Shown: one piece after another, positions 24,747-31,585 of the stretch
Layout of the letters: each line of letters begins with the position of its first letter
Numbering within the stretch: the first letter of the stretch is position 1
Assembly: GCA_035509195.1 (NCBI GenBank)
Contig: DATJLT010000297.1
Span: forward strand, 1 to 31,749
DNA: 31,749 bases
DNA from: Chersky-822 sp035509195
Lineage (GTDB): Bacteria > Actinomycetota > Actinomycetes > Streptosporangiales > Streptosporangiaceae
Reading direction: 5' to 3'
Translations under genes and position numbers: made by a program
The notes under the pieces: generated by a model
Database searches by the model: none
What the model was told of the DNA's origin: nothing
What the model saw: only the letters and a program-made list of their open reading frames with translations

Positions 24747-24775
24747 TTTACATTCGACCGTCCGTCCCGTAGCGT
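24747..24775 (+). promoter_or_regulatory. Sigma-70-type promoter for the GG-leader peptide gene
   Basis: TTTACA (24747-24752) and TAGCGT (24770-24775) are separated by 17 bases and sit in an AT-rich island between the exporter stop and the peptide gene. TAGCGT fits the actinobacterial TANNNT -10. The predicted start is near 24782, giving a leader of about 50 bases. The peptide could then be made in excess of the exporter, as expected for a secreted substrate. Confidence 0.5.
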
Positions 24776-24791
24776 TCTGTAACTGCAAGGT

Positions 24792-24808
24792 AACAGTAAG
24801 TAACTGTT
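24792..24808. promoter_or_regulatory. Operator-like dyad AACAGT-N5-ACTGTT
   Basis: A perfect 6-bp inverted repeat with a 5-bp spacer lies between the predicted transcription start and the Shine-Dalgarno of the peptide gene. A repressor bound here would block elongation or initiation. The regulator is unknown. TAACAGT also occurs at 28446-28452 upstream of the cyclase gene, which may be chance. Confidence 0.4.
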
Positions 24809-24833
24809 CAGCCAATAGGAAGTGGGGGAACTC

Positions 24834-25019
24834 ATGGCTGACCACACCGACCGCGACGACCGCGAAGCAATGGCCCAGGACCTGGACATCGACGAGAAGC
24901 AGAGCGAAGAGGTCACGGGCGGCGCGAACGTACAGCTCGTGGAGGTTCAGGCGGAGGCAAGCCCAGCCGCGCTTAAGCGGACCATCGACAAGCTGCCGGC
25001 GAGCGTTCAGATTCCCTAG
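24834..25019 (+). CDS. Double-glycine-leader precursor peptide, candidate exporter substrate
   Basis: The ATG at 24834 is chosen over the GTG at 24822 because GGGGGA lies about five bases upstream. The 61-residue product has an acidic 30-residue leader ending EEVTGG (Gly29-Gly30), with Val27 at -4 and Ile19 at -12 where C39 leaders carry hydrophobic residues. The predicted 31-residue core starts ANVQLVEVQAEASPAALKR and ends in VQIP. It has no Cys, few Ser/Thr and mixed charge, so lanthionine or disulfide maturation is unlikely, and no modifying enzyme is nearby. A linear bacteriocin or a signalling peptide would fit. The position after a C39 exporter, own promoter and following hairpin support a real gene. 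I do not recognise its family. Confidence 0.78.
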   Translation: MADHTDRDDREAMAQDLDIDEKQSEEVTGGANVQLVEVQAEASPAALKRTIDKLPASVQIP

Positions 25020-25053
25020 TAGCTCTGCCGCAGGAGCAGGTAGCTCCTAGACG

Positions 25054-25086
25054 AGCCCCGGCATCCGGTCTCCGCGTGCCGGGGCT
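25054..25086 (+). terminator. Hairpin terminator after the peptide gene
   Basis: AGCCCCGGCA (25054-25063) and TGCCGGGGCT (25077-25086) form a perfect 10-bp GC-rich stem with a 13-base loop, 34 bases after the stop. No T run follows, as is common in actinomycetes. A smaller hairpin, AGGAGC-AGGTA-GCTCCT, lies at 25032-25048. It also separates the peptide gene from the convergent cyclase gene. Confidence 0.65.
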
Positions 25087-25129
25087 TACCCCTGTCCGGA
25101 GTCCCGCCGCGGCAGGCGCGGGATCGCGG

Positions 25130-28100
25130 CTACCCGCCGCCAGCGGCGAGTTCGCGTGCGCGCGCCTCGAACGCACCGTAGCCGTGTTCCTGAGCCAGCT
25201 CGAGTGCCCGCGACGCCTCGCTTTGCGCTCGCTGCCGCTCCCCGCGCCTGGCCAGGTTCTCAGACCAGCCGAGGTGACTTCGCGCGGCCCACAGTGGCAT
25301 GTCTTTCGTTTCGTGGAACTCAGAGGCTATCGCCAGGTGCTCGTCGGCTTGCTGATGCCGGCCGAGAGTGCCTGCCAGCAGGCCTAGGTAAGTGCGGCAA
25401 AGTCCGTAGCCGACGGCGCCATTCCAGATGATCTGATCCGCCCAGGGCTCGAGCAGCCCGTAGAGCGCCTCCGCTTCGTCGGCCAGGTGAAGCTGGGCGA
25501 CCGCGTCCGCATACAACGCCAGCGAAACGATTCTTACCTGATCCCATGGCAGGTTTACGAAGCCGTCGCTGGCGGCCTCGCCGATGATCGCCGCCGCCTC
25601 GGGTCGCCGTCCGAGCCAGCAGTACCCAGTGGCGAGCGCCGCCCGGCTCGCCGGTATCTCTGGCACCTGGTCCTCGGCCTGGCCGGCGTTGACCGCCTGG
25701 CGCAGCGGCCTGATAATCTCCTCGGCTCGTCCCTGGTAGAGCCGTACCTGCGTGAGCTGGGCATGGTGGACGAGCGTCGCGTCCGGCTGCGAGGCCTCCG
25801 CGCCGGTCGCCAGGGCCAGTTCGGCAAGCTCTTCACCATGCGGCAGGTCGCCGCGCATGATCGTCCAGCCCGCCGCCGCGTAAGCCGCATACCAGCGCAA
25901 CGTGGGCAAGCCGAGCTCCGCGGCGATCGAGCCAAGCTGGTCAAGCAGAGCCAGTGCCTTTGCCGTGTCGCCGCGCTGCACCCTCATGCTGAACTCGAGG
26001 TCGCAGGCCCAGAACGTCTGAGCCGGATCACGCGAGATCTTGGCGCTCTCGGCCAGTTCTGAGGCGATCTCCCGCAGCCGCCCGGTAGCGTCAGGGGCGC
26101 CGAAGGCATGCACGTAATCCCGCAGTACCTGAGCCATCGTGCGGGCGTCGCCTGCCTGGCGGGCCAGCTCAAGCGCCTGCTCGGTCAGCGCACGCTGGCG
26201 GTCACGGTCGTTGTCGTAACGAAGTTCCACGCCCTCAAGCGAGATCAGGCTGGCACGCTGCGCCGGGTCGGCCGATTTGGCCAGGGCCAGCGCGCGGTCA
26301 AGCGCGTCCATCCGCTCAGCGTCTATCTCGCCGAACACGCTGACCCGGTCCCGGCTGTTGGCCAGGGCAGCCCGCGCGGCGCGATCCGCGTCGTTCAGGC
26401 CCGAGGCAAGCCGCGAAGCCTCGAGCAGCACCTGCCGGTACGCAGGGTCGCCGGTCTGCCGCTCGGCTTCTCCGAGGCCGAGCAGCAGGTCGCAGCGTTG
26501 CCTGGGATCACCAGCCTCGCCCAGCAGGTCGAGTGCCAGCGAGTACCAGGCAAGCGCGTCCTCTGGCGCGAGTTGCTCGAGCGCGCGATCTCCCGCCATC
26601 GCGGTGTAGATGACCGTGTTGCCCTTGTCGGTCGGGGTAACGGCGTGCGACCAGTGAAACGCGATGGTGCCGACATCGTTGCCGGGATCCTCGCCTGCCA
26701 TCGCCTCGAGGACCTCGGCGACGCGGCGGTGGATCCTGGCCCTTCGCGTCGTGCCGAGATCGTCGTAAAGGATCTCGCGGATCAGCGCGTGGGTGAACGT
26801 GAACCGGCCTGGGGTAGTGCCCGACTCGCTGAGCATCGTCGCTTCGGCTGCCTGCTCGAGCAACGCGAGCAACTCGTCATCGCCGCGCCCGGTCACGGCC
26901 GCGAGCAGGCCAAGGTCGAAGGACTTGCCGATAACGGCGGCCACGGGAAGGACCTTGCGCTCCTCATCCCCTAGCCGCTCGATTCGCCTGGCTATCACCT
27001 CGCGGAGGCTCAGCGGCAGCCTGAACGCCGACGGGCCGGCCTCTGACAGATAGCGGAGCAGTTGGCCGATGTAGAAAGGGTTGCCCTCGGTTTCGTTCAG
27101 AGCCTCGCGCAGTGCCTCATGATGCTCCCCTTGCCCGGGTTCTATGCCCGAGCGCTGTACCAGGTCCGCGACTTCCTGCGGCCGCAGGCCAACGAGTGGC
27201 ATCTGCTCGGCGCCTGACTCACGGCGGAAGTCAGCAAGAGCCTCAGATACCGGATGGGCACGGCTCAGATCGGTATCACGGTAAATCCCGATGATCAGGG
27301 CACACATCCCTTGCGCTTCCGCGAGCACGTGCTTCAGCAGCAGGAGCGTCGGGCGGTCGGCAAGATGCAGGTTATCGAGTATCAGCACCAGCGGGTCCTG
27401 CTCGGCGCACTCGCGCAGGATCGCGAGTACGGCTCCCCAGAGCAGGTAACGGCCGGTCTCCGGGTCGGTGGAGCGAGTATCAGGCAGGCCTGGCACGCGG
27501 GTGCGGAGTGCGGGCACCAGCCGCGCCAGTTCACCGCCGTGCCGCTCAACGTGCGCTTGGAGGAACTCCTCAGGTGCGTGCTGTACGAGGTGTGACAGCG
27601 CAGTAACCCAAGGCTCGTAAGGAACCGCGAGTTCTCTTTCGCAGCTTCCGAACAGCACGATCGAGCCCTGCGAGCGGCTTTCCCTCGCGATCTTCTTGGC
27701 CAGCGTCGTCTTGCCGATTCCCGGCTCGCCTGACATCAGCACCAGGCGGCGCTCACCAGACGCGACCCCCGCCGACAGCTCGCGCAGCCGGCCAACCTCC
27801 GCATCTCTGCCAACGAAGCCATCGGCCGGATGAGCGATCTGAGCCTGGTCTAGCTGGGGCGGCATCGGCACGAGCCACCGTTCGGCACGCCGCTCCCAGC
27901 CAACTTCGGCCGCAGGCAACGGTTCTGGCAGCCCTTTGAGCTCCAGGGCACCCATCGCCTTGAAAGAGTGCCCCCGGCCGCCGGCGATGTGCGCGACCAG
28001 TTCATTGGCCAGGATCTGTCCGCCCGCGCAGCGGTCGCACAGCCTGGCTGCCTCGATGACCGGCATGCCGAAGTAGTCTCCGTCTTCGGCCAGCGTAGCG

Positions 28101-28402
28101 TCGCCCGTGCTCAGCCCGATCTTGACCAGCAGTCGCTCTCTCGCGGTGCGATTGCGCTCCTCGAACCGCTGCTGCACAGAAGCCGCGCAGGAAACGCCGG
28201 CCGTCGCGCTCTCGAACACGGCGATAAGCCCGTCGCCGGTGTTCTTGACCTCCCGGCCGCCGGTATCTTCCATCGCCTCACGAATCAGGCCGAAGTACTC
28301 AAGCCGGATCGCATGTGCCACCACAGCGCCAGCCCGCGCTTCCAGCGCCGTCGACCCAACAAGATCTGTGATCAGCACCGTCACTGTCTCGACAGATCCC
28401 AC
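25130..28402 (-). CDS. Class III nucleotide cyclase domain fused to P-loop ATPase and TPR region
   Basis: The 1090-residue protein opens with a class III adenylate/guanylate cyclase domain (about 5-165). Metal-binding Asp13 (ITDLVGST) and Asp57 (NTGDG), base-selecting Lys53 and Asp109, and Arg120 are present. The transition-state Asn of active cyclases is Ile116 (PVIEAAR), so activity may be low or changed. An AAA/STAND-type ATPase follows with GFVGRDAEV, Walker A at 225-233 (GEPGIGKTT) and a LVLILDNLH Walker B near 340. The remainder (about 580-1090) is helical and TPR-like. There is no C-terminal LuxR HTH, unlike many relatives. It starts at a GTG and is convergent with the peptide gene. 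It could supply the cyclic nucleotide sensed by the exporter; that link is inference from position. Confidence 0.85.
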   Translation of the reverse strand: MGSVETVTVLITDLVGSTALEARAGAVVAHAIRLEYFGLIREAMEDTGGREVKNTGDGLIAVFESATAGVSCAASVQQRFEERNRTARERLLVKIGLSTGDATLAEDGDYFGMPVIEAARLCDRCAGGQILANELVAHIAGGRGHSFKAMGALELKGLPEPLPAAEVGWERRAERWLVPMPPQLDQAQIAHPADGFVGRDAEVGRLRELSAGVASGERRLVLMSGEPGIGKTTLAKKIARESRSQGSIVLFGSCERELAVPYEPWVTALSHLVQHAPEEFLQAHVERHGGELARLVPALRTRVPGLPDTRSTDPETGRYLLWGAVLAILRECAEQDPLVLILDNLHLADRPTLLLLKHVLAEAQGMCALIIGIYRDTDLSRAHPVSEALADFRRESGAEQMPLVGLRPQEVADLVQRSGIEPGQGEHHEALREALNETEGNPFYIGQLLRYLSEAGPSAFRLPLSLREVIARRIERLGDEERKVLPVAAVIGKSFDLGLLAAVTGRGDDELLALLEQAAEATMLSESGTTPGRFTFTHALIREILYDDLGTTRRARIHRRVAEVLEAMAGEDPGNDVGTIAFHWSHAVTPTDKGNTVIYTAMAGDRALEQLAPEDALAWYSLALDLLGEAGDPRQRCDLLLGLGEAERQTGDPAYRQVLLEASRLASGLNDADRAARAALANSRDRVSVFGEIDAERMDALDRALALAKSADPAQRASLISLEGVELRYDNDRDRQRALTEQALELARQAGDARTMAQVLRDYVHAFGAPDATGRLREIASELAESAKISRDPAQTFWACDLEFSMRVQRGDTAKALALLDQLGSIAAELGLPTLRWYAAYAAAGWTIMRGDLPHGEELAELALATGAEASQPDATLVHHAQLTQVRLYQGRAEEIIRPLRQAVNAGQAEDQVPEIPASRAALATGYCWLGRRPEAAAIIGEAASDGFVNLPWDQVRIVSLALYADAVAQLHLADEAEALYGLLEPWADQIIWNGAVGYGLCRTYLGLLAGTLGRHQQADEHLAIASEFHETKDMPLWAARSHLGWSENLARRGERQRAQSEASRALELAQEHGYGAFEARARELAAGGG

Positions 28403-28447
28403 CGCTAGCGCCCCCGCTTCCGGTCACCGATCCCGGCAACCACACTA

Positions 28448-28477
28448 ACAGTGACGGTAGATAACGCACAGTCACGG
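28448..28477 (-). promoter_or_regulatory. Direct repeat ahead of the cyclase gene
   Basis: ACAGTGACGG (28448-28457) and ACAGTCACGG (28468-28477) are near-identical and start 20 bp apart, about two helical turns. They lie 46-75 bases upstream of the cyclase GTG in the divergent gap. They could be activator or repressor sites. No confident -35/-10 pair was found. Confidence 0.3.
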
Positions 28478-28517
28478 CCCGGCTAGATGAGCCTGATGAT
28501 CGTTCACGTGGCGTTCC

Positions 28518-28545
28518 GAAGTTCGCAACTTCTGCCGCATACCAT
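28518..28545 (+). promoter_or_regulatory. Dyad operator and -10 box of a leaderless promoter
   Basis: GAAGTT-CGC-AACTTC (28518-28532) is a perfect 15-bp inverted repeat. TACCAT (28540-28545) sits at exactly -12 to -7 if transcription starts at the A of the ATG at 28552. No Shine-Dalgarno is present, so the mRNA is probably leaderless. The dyad covers about -34 to -20 and would block polymerase when bound. GTTC at 28502 and 28513, 11 bp apart, also loosely resembles a PHO box. Confidence 0.45.
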
Positions 28546-28551
28546 CACTGG

Positions 28552-29211
28552 ATGGGGATGGCCAGGTCGTGCGATCAGTGCGGCAGATTGTTCGTTCCTC
28601 GGCGTGAGCACGCCAGGTTCTGCTCTGCTGACTGCCGGGTGGCGTGGAACCGCGAGCACAAGGCTGCCGACCCGGTTGCCGACATTAGCGCGCTCGCCTG
28701 GTCGATCAGCGGCATGAAGGAAGCGGCGGAACGGGTGTCGCGGGCAAAGGCCTGGGATCGTGCACGGGCGTTCGCGGTGATCAGCGAGGCCGTGTGGTGG
28801 GTGACGATCGTCGATGCGACCCTGGTCCGCTACCACCCTGAGGCGTATGACCGGGTGCTGGCCGAGCAGCCCGCCAGTGAGCGCAAGCTCATTGAGGACA
28901 CCATGGGCGGACTGCGGTTCGTCAGGAATCAGATCGGCCAGGAGGTCGACCGGATCGGCTTCATCCGGCCGAAGGACGGTCAGCGTGAGCCCGCAGACGG
29001 TTGCGTCGCCGCGTGGACCTGGAGTCCGCTGCCCGAGCCATCGTGCGAGTCGCTGTCAGCGGACGGCAAGGAGTGGGAACTCACCAGGTACCGGTCCTAC
29101 CAGGCCCAGCTCGCCGGCCACCTGGTTGGCGAAACTTTCAGCCGGGCCTCGGGCTTCCTCAACATCGCCGCTTCCAGCGCGGTCGAACTAGGCGAAAGCG
29201 CCCTAGGCTAA
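28552..29211 (+). CDS. Zinc-ribbon protein of unknown function
   Basis: The 219-residue protein has an N-terminal zinc ribbon: CDQCGRLF and, 13 residues on, FCSADCRVAWNREH, giving a CxxC...CxxxC pattern of four cysteines with extra His residues. The rest is helical and rich in Trp and Arg (AFAVISEAVWWVTIVDATLVRYH, GLRFVRNQIGQEVDRIGFIRP, a WTWSPLP strand). It has no signal peptide or membrane helix. Small ribbons of this type are found in nucleic-acid-binding proteins, but I do not recognise the family and assign no function. It is divergent from the cyclase gene with a shared gap of about 150 bases, so the two may be co-regulated. Confidence 0.7.
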   Translation: MGMARSCDQCGRLFVPRREHARFCSADCRVAWNREHKAADPVADISALAWSISGMKEAAERVSRAKAWDRARAFAVISEAVWWVTIVDATLVRYHPEAYDRVLAEQPASERKLIEDTMGGLRFVRNQIGQEVDRIGFIRPKDGQREPADGCVAAWTWSPLPEPSCESLSADGKEWELTRYRSYQAQLAGHLVGETFSRASGFLNIAASSAVELGESALG

Positions 29212-29235
29212 GCCAGCAAGCTCGTCCGGTAGAAA

Positions 29236-29376
29236 CAGCAACAGTGGCTACCTGATGCTGTTCACCAGGTCAGGGCTACGGCAACGATGGAACTTCATTG
29301 TCGCGGGGACAGCATCGCCGAGCCAGCGTTGCTGTCGGTGCCGCCCTCGCAACAGCATCGGTGGCATTTCGTTGCG
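29236..29376. repeat. Second block of REP-like CAGCATC/GATGCTG units
   Basis: Related units lie at about 29236-29260 (CAGCAACAGTGG then CTGATGCTG), 29280-29304, 29309-29335 (ACAGCA facing TGCTGT) and 29349-29376. They match the block at 6611-6755 in words and spacing and again lie between the 3' ends of convergent genes, starting 25 bases after one stop and ending 16 bases before the other. Confidence 0.6.
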
Positions 29377-29391
29377 GTAGGGAGGAAGCTC

Positions 29392-31059
29392 TTAGTGGAG
29401 CGCTAGTTCCACTATGCGGACGACTACCAGGACAAAGGCGAGCGCGAGGTATGCCCACATGGAGAGCATCGCGATCCGCCGTCCGGCTGCCATGCGGACC
29501 GGAGCAAGCATGGCAAGGGGCGGCATGCGCCAGTTCTCCTTCGCCTGTCCCTCCACGCTGACCGAACCACCGCCGGCTCCGGCGCCGACTACTCGAACCC
29601 TGCGCAGGCGCCAGCCGCGCACCCCGATGACCACGCCCGCGACCACGCCAACGCCGGCGGCAGCCACCAGAATGCCGATCACCTGCGCGGAGGTCACTGA
29701 GCCGAACACGACCGAAGCCATCAAGATCGCGGAAAGCACCACGAGCACGCCAACCACGACCACGCCAAGGACATTCGTGACCCGGCCGTTCACCCACGGC
29801 CCGAGCACTTCCTTGTCGTTGCAAAGCAACAGCAAGAAGACCGTCGCGCTGGGCAGCAGAACCCCGGCGAGCACCTGGACTCCCACCGTGAGCAGTCCGA
29901 GCGGCGACCCTGGGATCAGTACTACGGCCGCAGCGAGCGCGATCAGGGCCGCGTACATGGCGTAGAAGCCCTTGGCCTGCTTGACCCCGCGGTGCAGCGA
30001 GTGCTTGAGGCCGAGCACATCGCCGATCGCGTAAGCGGTAGAAAGCGACACCGCGAACGCACCGATCATCGAAGCGTCAAGCAGTGCGACCGCGAAGATC
30101 GCCCCGGCCGCATGGCCCGCGTAAGCGGCAAGGCCCGCGGCGAGGCCCGCCGAGTCGGTGAACTGAGCGTGCCGCGCGCCAGCGAAGGCAGCAGCTGTGG
30201 CTCCCATCAGCGCGCCGCCGCCGATCACCACCACGACGATGCCGATCCACAGGTCGGCCTTCTCATAGCGCATGAACCGGGGCGTAATGCGCTTGTCGAT
30301 GATGTAGCTCTGCTGGAAGAAGAGTTGCCACGGCGCGACCGTGGTACCGACGATGCCGATGATCAGCAGCATCACCGTCGCGAGGTTTCCAGAACCGCCA
30401 GGGATCGAAGGAACGGCGAAGCCGTGCGCCATCTGCCCGATCGGCGGATGCGCGATCACGTAAAGCGGGATGAGCAGCAGCGATCCGGCACAGAAGATCA
30501 TCGCCATCCGCTCGAACCGCCGGAAACTTCCGGTCGAGGCGGCCAGCACGATCACCAGGCCACCCAGGATCACCGCGATGATCTTGGGGACCCCGAGGTA
30601 CTGCGCGGCCAGCGCCACCCCGATGAACTCGGTGATGATCGTCAGCGCGTTGAGCAGGAAGAGGTCGATAACGCTGAACGCACCCCAGAACCTACCGAAC
30701 CGCTCAAGAATCAGCTTGGCGTGACCGACTCCGGTTACCGCGCCGAGGCGCAGCACCATCTCCTGGTTCACGTAAAGCACGGGAATCAGGAGCAGGAACG
30801 TCCAAAGCAGCTTGGTGCCGTAGGCCTGGCCAGCCTGGCCGTAAGTCGAGAACGCGCCGGCGTCGTTGTCGCCGCACATCACGATCAGGCCTGGCCCGAC
30901 GATCGCGAGCAGCGTCTTCAGCTTGGCCGACATCGACCGGCGGGTGCCGGTGTCGTCGAGAGAAATCGTGCCGAAAGCGCCCTTGATGTCGCCCACGTGG
31001 GCAGGGTCAAGGGCGGCGCTCCGGCCTGGGCTGATCAGGCTCGGGCTGGTCGTGGTCAT
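29392..31059 (-). CDS. NRAMP-related divalent metal transporter, probable magnesium importer
   Basis: The 555-residue protein has a 45-residue soluble N-terminus, about 11-12 membrane helices and a final helix after a cytoplasmic loop. The fold is NRAMP-like, but the first helix reads GPGLIVMCGDNDAGAFSTYGQAG instead of carrying DPGN. Helix 6 reads GTTVAPWQLFFQQS instead of carrying the MPH metal motif. These changes match the NRAMP-related magnesium transporters (NrMT). An M-box riboswitch upstream strongly supports magnesium as the substrate. The ATG has GAAAGGGG upstream, partly inside a short hairpin. It is convergent with the zinc-ribbon gene. Confidence 0.88.
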   Translation of the reverse strand: MTTTSPSLISPGRSAALDPAHVGDIKGAFGTISLDDTGTRRSMSAKLKTLLAIVGPGLIVMCGDNDAGAFSTYGQAGQAYGTKLLWTFLLLIPVLYVNQEMVLRLGAVTGVGHAKLILERFGRFWGAFSVIDLFLLNALTIITEFIGVALAAQYLGVPKIIAVILGGLVIVLAASTGSFRRFERMAMIFCAGSLLLIPLYVIAHPPIGQMAHGFAVPSIPGGSGNLATVMLLIIGIVGTTVAPWQLFFQQSYIIDKRITPRFMRYEKADLWIGIVVVVIGGGALMGATAAAFAGARHAQFTDSAGLAAGLAAYAGHAAGAIFAVALLDASMIGAFAVSLSTAYAIGDVLGLKHSLHRGVKQAKGFYAMYAALIALAAAVVLIPGSPLGLLTVGVQVLAGVLLPSATVFLLLLCNDKEVLGPWVNGRVTNVLGVVVVGVLVVLSAILMASVVFGSVTSAQVIGILVAAAGVGVVAGVVIGVRGWRLRRVRVVGAGAGGGSVSVEGQAKENWRMPPLAMLAPVRMAAGRRIAMLSMWAYLALAFVLVVVRIVELALH

Positions 31060-31062
31060 GGC

Positions 31063-31075
31063 AAAGGACCCCTTT
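31063..31075 (-). promoter_or_regulatory. Small hairpin covering the transporter Shine-Dalgarno
   Basis: On the minus strand AAAGG-GGT-CCTTT folds on itself, with the Shine-Dalgarno in the 5' arm, and ends four bases before the ATG. A 5-bp stem is weak, but it could lower basal translation or act as part of the M-box expression platform. Confidence 0.3.
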
Positions 31076-31144
31076 CACCCGCGGCGATGCGGGATCCGGG
31101 GGGCACGCGCGGTGCGGGCTAGCCGGCCGGGATGGCTCCCGGCG

Positions 31145-31216
31145 GCCGGCTTACCGAAGACTGCCGGCTTACCGAAGACTGCCGGCTGAGCGAAGACAGC
31201 CGGCTTACCGAAAGCA
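31145..31216. repeat. 18-bp tandem repeat, four units, in the M-box leader
   Basis: Four units of GCCGGCTTACCGAAGACT (31145, 31163, 31181, 31199) run without gaps; the third has TGAG in place of TTAC and the fourth ends AAGCA. They lie in the untranslated stretch between the M-box and the transporter start. No coding frame is supported across them. Confidence 0.85.
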
Positions 31217-31330
31217 GGTCCTGCGCGTGCCCGGAACGGGCTGGGAGAACGGCGGTGTGGGGCCGGTTCCGGCCCGGTCTATCGTGTTCCACGACTCGCC
31301 TCCCTTCAGCCACGCACCTGCCCGGCAGGC

Positions 31331-31370
31331 GGCACGCCCAAGTCAGTCCAGAGGTGGCACGCCCAAGTCA
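31331..31370. repeat. Direct repeat GGCACGCCCAAGTCA, two copies 25 bp apart
   Basis: Exact copies at 31331-31345 and 31356-31370, each followed by a TCCAG-like tail, lie immediately 3' of the M-box on the transcribed minus strand. They could be part of the expression platform or simple duplication. Confidence 0.6.
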
Positions 31371-31388
31371 ATCCAGGGGCAGGAAGCG

Positions 31389-31566
31389 CACCTCTCTCGT
31401 TAGAGCTTTGGCACTCCACGGCGTAGCGGGCAGCACGATCAGCGCCGGAACCCGCAGCCACTTGGCCTCACCCCTTAGGCCGGGGAGAGGTGTCCTGATC
31501 CGGAGCGTCTCTCGACGGTTGGGATCAGTGGCCTGTGTCCGTGAAGACGCCTCACCGAACGAGGTG
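31389..31566 (-). promoter_or_regulatory. M-box (ykoK) magnesium riboswitch
   Basis: Read on the minus strand, the 178-nt element has the M-box landmarks in order: the P1 5' strand CACCTCGTT, then GGTGAGGC, CACAGGCCACTG, GTCGAGAGACGC, a GGGGTGAGGCC loop arm and GTGCCAAAGCTCTAACGA. The last ends with the P1 3' strand reaching GAGGTG. M-boxes fold on Mg2+ binding and switch off downstream magnesium transport genes. The transporter start lies 330 nt downstream. No intrinsic terminator with a U tract is evident, so Rho-dependent or translational control is likely. Confidence 0.88.
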
Positions 31567-31585
31567 TCCTTGTCAACCACTTACG

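Noticed and set aside
24735..24752. CRP site upstream of the GG peptide (TGTGA followed by TTACA)
   Set aside because: The half-sites are separated by eight bases instead of six and the second is not TCACA. The segment is better explained as containing the -35 TTTACA. It was tempting because of the cNMP theme.
24822..24833. GTG start four codons upstream for the GG peptide
   Set aside because: The purine-rich GGGGGA lies between this GTG and the ATG, so only the ATG at 24834 has a correctly spaced ribosome binding site.
25130..28402. LuxR-family (LAL-type) transcriptional regulator
   Set aside because: The ATPase and TPR parts resemble such regulators, but the C-terminus ends in TPR-like helices without a helix-turn-helix.
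31572..31577. TTGACA on the minus strand as the -35 of the transporter promoter
   Set aside because: Its -10 would fall inside the M-box aptamer and the transcript would lack P1. The TTGACT/CATGCT pair further upstream leaves the aptamer intact.
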